DNA of 13,156 nucleotides, taken from contig JAPUJA010000066.1 in the NCBI GenBank assembly GCA_027296525.1, forward strand, positions 1 through 13,156, written 5' to 3'. Position numbers and translations under genes: made by a program. The notes beneath the pieces are model-generated. The model did no database searches. It was not told the DNA's origin and worked only from the letters and a program-made list of their open reading frames with translations. Below, piece by piece: positions 5,130-13,156 of this stretch. Origin of the DNA: Pseudomonadota bacterium (lineage in GTDB: Bacteria; Pseudomonadota; Alphaproteobacteria; UBA828; JAPUJA01). Position 1 is the first letter of the stretch; every line of letters starts with the position of its first letter.

Positions 5130-7528
5130 AGTTCACCCTGTCCTGGCTCAAGGATCATCTGGAGACGGGGGCCTCGGCGGAAGAGATCGCCGAACGATTG
5201 ACCGCGCTCGGCCTCGAGGTCGAGCAGGTGGTCAACCGCGCCGATGCGCTCAAGCCCTTCACGGTGGCGGCGGTGGTGGAGGCGAGGGCGCATCCGAACG
5301 CGGACAAGCTCAGCGTCTGCATCGTGGACACGGGGCGGGGCGAGGTTCAGGTGGTGTGCGGCGCGCCCAACGCGCGTACGGGCATGAAGGGCGTCTTCGC
5401 GCGGGCCGGCACGACGATCCCGGGCACCGGGCTCAAGCTCAAGAAGAGCGTGATCCGCGGCGTCGAGAGCAACGGCATGCTCTGCTCCGAGCGCGAGATG
5501 GGTTTGAGCGACGATCACGAGAGCATCATCGAGCTGCCCGAGGACGCCCCCGTCGGCGGGGCCGTCGCGAAGGTCGCGGGCCTCGACGATCCGCTCTTCG
5601 ATCTCGCGATCACGCCCAACCGGGCGGACTGTTTGGGGGTGCGGGGCGTCGCGCGGGATCTTGCCGCGGCGGGGCTCGGCAGGTTGCGTGCGATCGATAC
5701 GAGCCCGCTCGAGGGCGGGTTCGAGAGCCCGCTCCGGGTCGAGCTCGACTTCGCGCCCGAGGAGGGCGCGGCTTGTCCCTGTTTCGTCGGGCGCGTGATC
5801 CGGGGCGTGACGAACGGGCCAAGCCCCCGCTGGCTGCGGCAAAGGCTCGAGGCCATCGGGCTCCGGCCCATCTCGGCGCTCGTCGATATCACGAACTACG
5901 TCACCTTCGATCTCGCGCGGCCCGCCCATGTGTTCGACATGGGGCGCCTCGAGGGCGATCTCTGGGTGCGTTTGGGCTGCGGCGGTGCGCGGCTCGCGGC
6001 ACTCGACGGCAAGCAGTACGAGCTCGACGACGCCATGACCGCGATCGGGGACGAGACCGGCGTGCTCTCGCTCGCCGGCGTGATCGGCGGTGAATCCTCG
6101 AGCTGCACCGAAGACACCACGAACGTCTTTCTCGAGATCGCGACCTTCGATCCGGTGCGGACCGCGGCGACGGGCCGCAAGCTCGGGATCGAGACCGACG
6201 CGCGCTACCGCTTCGAGCGGGGCGTCGATCCGGCCGCGCTGATCACCGGCGCCGAGAGCGCGACCCGGATGATCCTCGAGTTTTGCGGCGGCGAGGCGAG
6301 CCGGCTCGCGATCGCGGGCGCCGAGCCCGACTGGCGGCGCCGGATCACCTTTCGCCCCTCGAAGATCGCGAGCCTGGGCGGGCTCAATCTCGACCCAGGG
6401 ACGAGCCGGCGCATTCTTATGGCGCTCGGTTTCGGCGTCGAGGGCGAGGGCGAGAGCGTTGAGGTTTCCCCGCCTTCTTGGCGCGCCGACGTGGAGGTCG
6501 AGGCCGACCTAGTCGAAGAGGTGCTTCGCGTCCACGGCTACGATGCGGTGCCGGCGGTTTCGCTTTCCCGGCCGGAAGAGGCCTCAGCCTGTGTGCTCAC
6601 GCCGAGCTTGCGGCGCGCGGGCTGGGTGCGCCGGGCGCTCGCCGCGCGCGGCATGGTCGAGGCGATCACCTGGTCGTTCACGAGCGGAAGCGATGCCGCG
6701 CTCTTCGGCGGCGTGCCCGAAAGCCTGCGCATCGCCAATCCGATCAGCGCAGAGCTCGACGTCATGCGGCCTTGCGTCTTGCCCAATCTGCTGCGCGCCG
6801 TGGGACGCAACGTGGATCGGGGAATCGAGAACCTCGCGCTCTTCGAAGTGGGCCCCCAGTTCGCCGACGACACGCCCGAAGGCGAGTTGCGGGTGGCGGG
6901 CGGCGTCCGTCGCGGCTCGACGGGGCCGCGGCATTGGGCGGAGGAAGCGCGTGCCCTGGACGCCTTCGATGCCAAGGCCGATGCCGTCGCGGCGCTCGAG
7001 GCCTGCGGCCTGCGCACCGAGGCCCTTCAAACCAAGCGTGACGCGCCCGGCTGGTACCACCCGGGGCGCTCGGGCGTTCTCGCGCTCGGGCCCAACACGC
7101 TTGGCTTTTTCGGTGAGCTCCACCCGGGCGTGCTCCATGAAATGGCTCTCGAAGGGCCGCTGGTGGGCTTCGAAGTCTTCCTCGACCGCCTGCCGGAGCG
7201 CAAGGCGCGTAAAGGGCGCGCGCGCGCGCCGTTCAAGGTCTCGGACTACCCCGCCGTCGAGCGTGACTTCGCCTTCGTCGTCGATGACGCGGTCACGGCC
7301 GCGGCGGTGATCGGCGCGGCCAAGTCCGCCGAGCGCAAGCTCATCACCGAGGTGACACCCTTCGACCTCTATCGGGGCGAGGGCATCGCGGCGGGCAAGA
7401 AATCGCTCGCGATCGCGGTCCGGCTCGAGCCCATGGACCACACCCTCACCGAGGCCGAGATCGAGGCCGTGGCGAAGAAGATCGTCGCCTCGGTGGTCAA
7501 GGCGACGGGGGGGAGTTTACGCGACTGA
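5126..7528 (+). CDS. pheT: Phenylalanyl-tRNA synthetase beta subunit
   Basis: Non-catalytic, editing and tRNA-binding subunit of phenylalanyl-tRNA synthetase, 800 residues as usual. MKFTLSWLKDHLET is the standard start. An EMAP/OB-fold tRNA-binding domain covers about 39-150, with ARAHPNADKLSVC and SNGMLCSEREMG. The B3/B4 editing domain covers about 212-390 and includes NRADCLGVRGVARDLA just before it and VDITNYV. B5 runs about 405-475, with the acidic cluster in RADVEVEADLVEEV near 453-466. The core-like region follows, and a C-terminal anticodon-binding FDX-ACB domain covers about 701-800 (DYPAVERDFAFVVDD). The start overlaps the pheS stop by four bases; the longer in-frame opening to 4895 lies inside pheS and is not real. 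Confidence 0.97.
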   Translation: MKFTLSWLKDHLETGASAEEIAERLTALGLEVEQVVNRADALKPFTVAAVVEARAHPNADKLSVCIVDTGRGEVQVVCGAPNARTGMKGVFARAGTTIPGTGLKLKKSVIRGVESNGMLCSEREMGLSDDHESIIELPEDAPVGGAVAKVAGLDDPLFDLAITPNRADCLGVRGVARDLAAAGLGRLRAIDTSPLEGGFESPLRVELDFAPEEGAACPCFVGRVIRGVTNGPSPRWLRQRLEAIGLRPISALVDITNYVTFDLARPAHVFDMGRLEGDLWVRLGCGGARLAALDGKQYELDDAMTAIGDETGVLSLAGVIGGESSSCTEDTTNVFLEIATFDPVRTAATGRKLGIETDARYRFERGVDPAALITGAESATRMILEFCGGEASRLAIAGAEPDWRRRITFRPSKIASLGGLNLDPGTSRRILMALGFGVEGEGESVEVSPPSWRADVEVEADLVEEVLRVHGYDAVPAVSLSRPEEASACVLTPSLRRAGWVRRALAARGMVEAITWSFTSGSDAALFGGVPESLRIANPISAELDVMRPCVLPNLLRAVGRNVDRGIENLALFEVGPQFADDTPEGELRVAGGVRRGSTGPRHWAEEARALDAFDAKADAVAALEACGLRTEALQTKRDAPGWYHPGRSGVLALGPNTLGFFGELHPGVLHEMALEGPLVGFEVFLDRLPERKARKGRARAPFKVSDYPAVERDFAFVVDDAVTAAAVIGAAKSAERKLITEVTPFDLYRGEGIAAGKKSLAIAVRLEPMDHTLTEAEIEAVAKKIVASVVKATGGSLRD

Positions 7529-7543
7529 GCCGGCCTCGATGTT

Positions 7544-7560
7544 GCCCGTGACGGGCGTTT
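7544..7560 (+). terminator. Weak terminator-like hairpin after pheT
   Basis: GCCCGT (7544-7549) and ACGGGC (7551-7556) form a perfect inverted repeat with one base between. As RNA this is a short stem (about 4 bp) with a GTGAC loop, followed by GTTTGGTT. The T-tail is broken and the stem short, so any termination would be inefficient. It lies 15 bases after the pheT stop. Confidence 0.25.
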
Positions 7561-7606
7561 GGTTGCGGCCGATCTCGATCCTCCTTAATCTTGTCGCCAC
7601 CCGCCC

Positions 7607-9409
<1,803 letters not shown>

Positions 9410-9412
9410 CCA

Positions 9413-9444
9413 GCGCCGCTTGACAAGGCGCGACGGGTCTTTTT
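9413..9444 (+). terminator. Possible lepA terminator overlapping the tRNA promoter
   Basis: GCGCC (9413-9417) pairs with GGCGC (9427-9431) and a run of five T's follows at 9440-9444. The stem is only 5 bp and is separated from the T-run by 8 bases, so it is at best a weak intrinsic terminator. Its loop contains the TTGACA that probably serves the tRNA gene. Confidence 0.3.
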
Positions 9445-9448
9445 GAGT
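9420..9448 (+). promoter_or_regulatory. Probable promoter of the tRNA-Ser gene
   Basis: A perfect TTGACA at 9420-9425 is followed after 17 bases by TTGAGT (9443-9448), a poor -10. Initiation about 7 bases later would fall just upstream of the mature 5' end at 9459, as is usual for alphaproteobacterial tRNA genes, where a strong CTTGAC-type -35 is common. The -10 is the weak part of the call. Confidence 0.4.
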
Positions 9449-9458
9449 GGTCGCTTAA

Positions 9459-9546
9459 GGAGGGATGGCCGAGCGGTCTAAGGCGCACGCCTGGAGAGCG
9501 TGTTCACCGAGAGGTGTCGAGGGTTCGAATCCCTCTCCCTCCGCCA
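9459..9546 (+). tRNA. tRNA-Ser, anticodon GGA
   Basis: A complete class II tRNA. The acceptor arm GGAGGGA (9459-9465) pairs with TCCCTCC (9536-9542), followed by discriminator G and encoded CCA (9544-9546). The D-arm is GCCGAGCGGTCTAAGGC. The anticodon stem CACGC/GCGTG encloses the loop CTGGAGA, giving GGA at 9493-9495, which reads serine codons UCC and UCU. A long variable arm precedes the T-arm GAGGGTTCGAATCCCTC, as expected for serine. The gene is intact. The three bases after it lead directly into the remains of a recombinase on the other strand. Confidence 0.97.
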
Positions 9547-9549
9547 CTG

Positions 9550-10285
9550 TTCCCGTGCTTTCCCGCGTTGAGAATGGCCGCGAGATGGCCGTGCAGCTCA
9601 AGGTCAAAGCGACCGCGACGTGGATCAAGATAGGCATGGGTTCGCGCTCCGCCGCGCGGCGCTGTTGCCGCGCCGCTCGTTGCCGACGCTGCAGCTCGGC
9701 TGTGGTATTCCTCGACGAAGGTAGAGGCAAGTTCAGGTGCCAGCATCCGCTCACGCAGCCCGTCGAGGACGCGAGCCTCGAACAAAGGCGCTGCCATGGT
9801 GCGCGTGTTGCGGCAAGTGCCCTTCTGGCGGGCCGCCTGACAGCCGTAGCGATCGCGCCAGGCGATGGTGATCTGACCGCCGCAGGCGCCACAGACAACC
9901 AGGCCGCTAAAGAGGCGCTTCGGCCGCCGGTGCCATTCGGGGCGCCGAGCGGGGATCGCCGCCAGACGGTCCTGAACACGCGGCCACGATTCCTCGTCGA
10001 CGATCGCCAACTCCGGTACCGGGGTCTCGATCCATTCTCTGACGTTTTTCAATCGGGCCCGGCGGGTGCCGGTGTCGGGGTCGCGTGCGAAACGGTGGCG
10101 GTTGAACACCTGACGGCCGGCATACAGCGGATTGATGAGCAGGCGACGCCGCGGCCGCGGTGCCCGTGTATGGTCGAGGGATTCGACTGGCCGCCGCGCG
10201 GTGCCGGAATGCCGTCGGCGTTGAGGCCCTTGGCGATCGCCACCCTCGAGCGGCCGGCGGCGAACTCGGTGAAGATCCGCACGGG
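9550..10285 (-). pseudogene. Degraded large serine recombinase (resolvase/invertase family)
   Basis: Remains of a site-specific serine recombinase reading toward the tRNA. From its 5' side, a piece with RIFTEFAAGRSRVAIAKGL and NADGIPAPRGG (about 10282-10165) belongs to the Recombinase domain. Near 10145-10160 the frame shifts, and homology resumes with LLINPLYAGRQVFNRHRF and PDTG...VPELAIVDEESW. A zinc ribbon follows (about 9914-9795: CGAC, then GCQAARQKGTC). After FVEEY (about 9719-9705) the frame shifts again into a coiled-coil piece, AELQRRQRAARQQRRAAERE. The first frame then returns with GRFDLELHGHLAAIL (to about 9567), which resembles the usual C-terminal end, so roughly 100 residues between are missing. 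The N-terminal catalytic domain is absent, and an in-frame TAA lies just upstream of 10282. It cannot be functional. It marks a decayed element beside tRNA-Ser. Confidence 0.82.
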
Positions 10286-10629
10286 TGGAATTTATCGGAG
10301 ATAACCGGAAAGCCCATCCGCCTCAGTTTTCGGTCAGATCCCGCAGTCACCGGCGGTACGCGGACGGGAACGCCACAATTTCGGCCGCCAGGCAATAATT
10401 CAAGGTTTCTGTGGCGGATAGAATTTTTGGTAGGTACAGGCTTGATTCGACTTTAGCGCGCGCGCGCGTCTTGTTATAATTTTTCTTGATATGCATCATA
10501 TAGTCATGACCTACACAAATATTTAGAAATCGGCCGCATTTGGGCGCACCGATCGGCCGAGCCGTCGGCGCGTCTCCGAATGCCGCGCGCCACCCAAGGG
10601 TGGACACGGGTCGAACGCGGAGGACAAGC
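10286..10629. other. Gene-free stretch between recombinase remnant and LysR gene
   Basis: These 344 bases hold no convincing gene on either strand. The part from about 10370 to 10530 is clearly richer in A and T than the surroundings. It contains the probable LysR promoter (10452-10480), a perfect 8-bp palindrome GTCATGAC (10503-10510) that could be part of an operator, and a transcribed leader of about 140 bases. The left part (10286-10440) is unrecognised and may be residue of the same mobile element; I found no terminal inverted repeats or copy of the tRNA 3' end there. Confidence 0.6.
10452..10480 (+). promoter_or_regulatory. Extended -10 promoter for the LysR-type gene
   Basis: A perfect TATAAT at 10475-10480 is preceded by TG plus one base (10472-10474), an extended -10. 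TTTAGC at 10452-10457 is a weak -35 (3 of 6) at the ideal 17-base spacing. Most of the spacer is an alternating GC tract, with 13 bases at 10456-10468. Initiation near 10487 would leave a leader of about 143 bases before the TTG start at 10630. Confidence 0.6.
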
Positions 10630-11517
10630 TTGGAACGCCTCATTCCCATCGACCTCTTGAGGACCCTACTCGTTCTCATCGAGACCCAGAGCTTCTCGCG
10701 CACAGGCGAGGAAATCGGCCGATCGCAATCGGCGGTCAGCCTTCAGATGCAGCGCCTCCAGGACATCGTCGGCTCGCCCATCGTGATCAACTCAGGCAAG
10801 TCCGTGTTGCTCACCCCTCAGGGCGAGATTCTCCATGAGTATGCAAAGCGGATCGTTGCGCTGAACGACGAGTGCGTGGGTCGCCTGCGCGGCGACGCCT
10901 TGACCGGCACGATAAGGATCGGCATCCCGAGCGACTTCGCGCTTTCCTATCTTTCGCGCATTCTCGGCCGATTCGGCGAGGCGAACTCCAACGTCACCTT
11001 CGCCGTCAACTGTGAACTGAGCGGCGACCTCATTCACATGTTCGATCGACGGTTGTTCGACGTGGTGCTTGCCGTTTACGACGGCAGACCAACCACCCAT
11101 TTGACCGACCTTTGGCGCGAGCCCGTGGTGTGGGTATCGAGCCGAACCCACGATTTGCGAAACAAGCGCCCGCTGCCGTTGGTCCTCTTCCCGGACGGCT
11201 GCCAATATCGGATGCGGGTTCTCAACGCTCTCCGCCGACAGCAGGTGCCGTTCAGGATCGTCTATTCGAGTTCGAATCTCGCCGGCAACCAGGCGGCGAT
11301 CGAAAGCGGCCTGGGGTTGACCGCGATCTCGAAGAGCACCGTGCCGCCAGCCCTTCGGCCGCTGCCCCGTTGCAAGGAGTTACCCCGGCTCGATGACGTC
11401 GATATAGGCCTCTTCTGGAATCCTCACGGCGCCACGATGGCGATCCAAGAGCTTGCCGGCTTTCTCGGACGAATCCTCGACAGCAAGTTGAAACGGGTAC
11501 CCATTTCGGAGAGATGA
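10630..11517 (+). CDS. LysR-type transcriptional regulator (TTG start)
   Basis: A DNA-binding regulator that normally responds to a small-molecule co-inducer. The 295-residue length is typical. The N-terminal winged helix-turn-helix (about 5-65) reads IDLLRTLLVLIETQSFSRTG, then RSQSAVSLQMQRLQDIVG, ending with LTPQGEILHEYAKRI. A linker helix leads to the effector-binding domain, which begins GTIRIGIPSDFALSYL near residue 93. The TTG at 10630 is chosen because GGAGG (10619-10623) lies 6 bases upstream and the protein then begins MERLIPIDLL, normal for the family; the frame stays open to a TTG at 10540 but without a ribosome-binding site. The target is unknown. LysR regulators often control a nearby operon; candidates are itself, the small gene after it, and the converging hydantoinase-type operon. 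Confidence 0.93.
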   Translation: MERLIPIDLLRTLLVLIETQSFSRTGEEIGRSQSAVSLQMQRLQDIVGSPIVINSGKSVLLTPQGEILHEYAKRIVALNDECVGRLRGDALTGTIRIGIPSDFALSYLSRILGRFGEANSNVTFAVNCELSGDLIHMFDRRLFDVVLAVYDGRPTTHLTDLWREPVVWVSSRTHDLRNKRPLPLVLFPDGCQYRMRVLNALRRQQVPFRIVYSSSNLAGNQAAIESGLGLTAISKSTVPPALRPLPRCKELPRLDDVDIGLFWNPHGATMAIQELAGFLGRILDSKLKRVPISER

Positions 11518-11558
11518 ACAGTCGACCTTCCGTTAGCCGATCGGTTTGAGATCGCAGC

Positions 11559-11975
11559 ATGGCACAGGCGCATCGGGTAAGGAAATCGCGTCGGCGTAAG
11601 GCAACGCCGGCGGCGGAATCGTCTGCCGCGACGGCAAACATCGTCGGGCTCAGTGGAACTTACACCATGGAGCAGAAGATCACGGTGGAATGGGACCTGG
11701 AAATGCCGTCCAGTGAGTTTAAACGGCTTCTCGCGCGCATCCTCACGGAACCGCGTTCCTTCCGCGAAATCCACAGCTATGTGTCGGGGCGGCTCAAGGA
11801 ACGCGATCGCTATCTGCCGAGCGGAAAGATCAGCAACTATCGTGTCTCGCCCCGATCCCTTCGGAAAGCCTTGGTAAATCTCGAATCGGTCGGCTTCGTC
11901 CAGCGACGCCGTGAAGCGGCACAGCCGCGAAGTGACCTCTGGTTGCTCACCGCGACGTCTGGATCGTGGATATAA
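11559..11975 (+). CDS. Small basic protein with a probable winged-helix domain
   Basis: I do not recognise the family. The 138-residue product has a basic, low-complexity N-terminus (RVRKSRRRK, then alanine-rich to about 30). The rest, about 40-132, looks like a compact helical domain ending in a winged-helix pattern: a helix SPRSLRKALVNLESVGFV followed by a basic hairpin QRRREAAQPRSDLWLLT. That is the layout of the recognition helix and wing in PadR/MarR-like transcription factors. No signal peptide or membrane segment is seen. ATG 11559 has a poor ribosome-binding site; ATG 11667 would give a 102-residue protein starting just before the folded part and is a real alternative. It lies 41 bases after the LysR gene on the same strand, so the two are probably co-transcribed, and it converges on the hydantoinase-type gene 39 bases away. 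Confidence 0.7.
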   Translation: MAQAHRVRKSRRRKATPAAESSAATANIVGLSGTYTMEQKITVEWDLEMPSSEFKRLLARILTEPRSFREIHSYVSGRLKERDRYLPSGKISNYRVSPRSLRKALVNLESVGFVQRRREAAQPRSDLWLLTATSGSWI

Positions 11976-11987
11976 CCGAGTAGACGC

Positions 11988-12007
11988 GGACGGGCGGCGT
12001 GACGTCC
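11988..12007. other. Weak hairpin in the convergent gap
   Basis: GGACG (11988-11992) and CGTCC (12003-12007) can pair around a 10-base loop, in the 39-base gap between the converging winged-helix and hydantoinase genes. No T-run is present on either strand. It may help end transcription from both sides, but the stem is short. Confidence 0.2.
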
Positions 12008-12014
12008 CTGCCGC

Positions 12015-13156
12015 TCAACCCGCCGCGCGGCACCTTTCCGTGGCACTCGCGTCGACGGCATAGGATTGCGGATCGAGGACAACGCCGTAGAGCTCGCGGG
12101 CGTCTTCGATCGTGATGAGACCGTTCAGGCAATCTTCGGCGACAAGTTCCGGGTCGCGTTCCTTCGGGTCGCCGTAACCGCCCCCGCCCGCCGTGCGGTG
12201 ACGCACGAGCGATCCTTCCGACACCTTGACCCCGCTCGCGCGGACATAGCGTTTCTCTTTCGGCGTGCCCGGATCGACCAGGAGTTCGCTCCCTTGCCCT
12301 TCGAGCCCGCCGAACAGCCCGTACGGCCGGAACGTCTCGCGGTCGAGCGCGATAGCGAACTCGGCCGGGCCCATCAGGCGGTAGTCGATCTCGGTGCCGA
12401 ACCCGCCCCGGTGACGGCCCGCTCCCGCCGACCGCTCCTGAAGGGCGAACTTCTCGCAGATGAGGATGGGCGTGGTGGTTTCCATCACTTCGACCGGGAT
12501 GTTGTAGGCGTCGCCGCTGCCGAGCGAGACGGTCGCGCTGTTGCCGTCGGCACGGTGCCGTCCGCCCCAACCGCCGGAATAGCATTGGAAGTGGACGAAT
12601 TCACCGCCGGTCTCAGGATCGGTGCCGCCGAGCGTCATGCAGCTGAAGCAACCAAACGTTCCGGCGATGACGTCCTCGGGCAACACGTCGGCCAAGGCCT
12701 GGAAGATGAGCTCGATCAGCCGCGTTCCCATATTGCCCATACCGGTGGTCACCGGCGCCGGATATTGCGGGTTGAACACACTGCCCGGGGGTGCCGTCAC
12801 ATGGATCGGACGATAGGAGCCCTCGTTGCCGCCAAGCGCCGTATCGGTAAAGAACATGATCGTCTGACGTGTCATGGAGACGGTGACGACCCAATGGCAA
12901 TTGCCCGCGGACCCCTCGCGTTGCTCGCCGCTTCCCGTAAAGTCGATGTAAATTTCACCGCCCTCCACCGTGACCGTGACACAGATGGGTATCGGCTCGT
13001 CTGTGACGCCGTCGCCATCGGCGTAGCCGGAGGCCTTGTACACCCCGTTGGGAATATTCTCGATGGCGGCGCGCACGACACGCTCGCCGTGGTCGAGCAG
13101 CTCCTCCGTTGCATCCTTAAGCAATTGGACACCGTGCTTCTTCAGCCATTCATGGG
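12015..13156 (-). CDS. Hydantoinase B / 5-oxoprolinase family protein, C-terminal part
   Basis: The 3' part of a gene that runs off the right edge; 380 residues are visible, first HEWLKKHGVQLLKDATEELL, and the stop is at 12017-12015. The family includes N-methylhydantoinase HyuB, the 5-oxoprolinase C-terminal half and acetone carboxylase subunits, which work with a HyuA-type ATP-binding partner to open or carboxylate small substrates in the cytoplasm. Supporting stretches are IYIDFTGSGEQREGSAGN, ALGGNEGSYRPIHVTAPPGS, RSAGAGRHRGGFGTEIDYRL and the closing TAGGGGYGDPKERDPELVAE. Members are usually 500-600 residues, so about a third is missing. A hyuA partner would be expected upstream, off the window. 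The substrate cannot be decided from sequence. The gene is intact as far as seen. Confidence 0.93.
   Translation of the reverse strand, partial: HEWLKKHGVQLLKDATEELLDHGERVVRAAIENIPNGVYKASGYADGDGVTDEPIPICVTVTVEGGEIYIDFTGSGEQREGSAGNCHWVVTVSMTRQTIMFFTDTALGGNEGSYRPIHVTAPPGSVFNPQYPAPVTTGMGNMGTRLIELIFQALADVLPEDVIAGTFGCFSCMTLGGTDPETGGEFVHFQCYSGGWGGRHRADGNSATVSLGSGDAYNIPVEVMETTTPILICEKFALQERSAGAGRHRGGFGTEIDYRLMGPAEFAIALDRETFRPYGLFGGLEGQGSELLVDPGTPKEKRYVRASGVKVSEGSLVRHRTAGGGGYGDPKERDPELVAEDCLNGLITIEDARELYGVVLDPQSYAVDASATERCRAAG

Noticed and set aside
9455..9590. Frames reading through the tRNA, with products such as MAERSKAHAW on the plus strand and GRGIRTLDTSR or AEGEGFEPSTPLGE on the minus strand
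   Set aside because: These are familiar spurious translations of tRNA-Ser genes; the tRNA structure is complete.
9465..10304. A 279-codon plus-strand frame covering the tRNA and the region after it
   Set aside because: It is antisense to the recognisable recombinase remnant and begins inside the tRNA gene.
10540..10629. A longer LysR protein from TTG 10540
   Set aside because: It has no ribosome-binding site and adds 30 residues absent from the family; TTG 10630 has GGAGG at the right distance.
11268..11290. A tRNA T-arm-like sequence (CGAGTTCGAATCTCG followed by a nearby CCA), possible tRNA fragment or attachment site
   Set aside because: There is no matching acceptor, D or anticodon arm upstream, and it is normal coding sequence of the LysR gene.

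Overview
The window looks like a chromosomal segment of a high-GC alphaproteobacterium. IF3, L20, PheS/PheT and LepA read like alphaproteobacterial versions, and nearly every codon ends in G or C; a Rhodospirillales-type host is my inference, not shown. The left three quarters (about 200-9410) is a housekeeping translation cluster on the + strand: thrS, infC, rpmI, rplT, pheS, pheT, lepA. This is the classical thrS-infC-rpmI-rplT-pheST order, with one insertion and one change. A stand-alone CheY-like receiver gene sits between infC and rpmI, and lepA rather than ihfA follows pheT. infC starts at a rare ATC codon behind a strong Shine-Dalgarno, as expected for an autoregulated IF3 gene. A well-spaced sigma70-type promoter and a foldable leader precede rpmI, so the cluster is probably at least two transcription units (thrS-infC-receiver and rpmI-rplT-pheS-pheT), with lepA possibly separate.

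At 9459-9546 lies an intact tRNA-Ser(GGA) with encoded CCA. Directly after it, on the - strand, is a decayed large serine recombinase (about 9550-10285). It has lost its catalytic N-terminus, carries at least two frameshifts and has an internal deletion near its C-terminus. It marks an old mobile-element scar next to the tRNA and the border between the conserved block and an accessory region.

The right part (10286-13156) begins with a gene-free, AT-richer stretch carrying an extended -10 promoter whose spacer holds an alternating GC tract. It is followed by a LysR-type regulator with a TTG start and a small basic protein with a probable winged-helix fold, both on the + strand. Converging on them is the 3' part of a hydantoinase B/oxoprolinase-family gene on the - strand, which runs off the right edge. 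The two regulators may control that catabolic operon, but only proximity supports this.

Most of the window is ordinary. I see no CRISPR array, complete insertion sequence, phage cluster or defence system. The points most worth a second look are the receiver gene inside the ribosomal-protein operon with its overlapping small upstream frame, the leaders of infC and rpmI, the palindrome over the thrS promoter, the tRNA-linked recombinase scar, and the LysR plus winged-helix pair.
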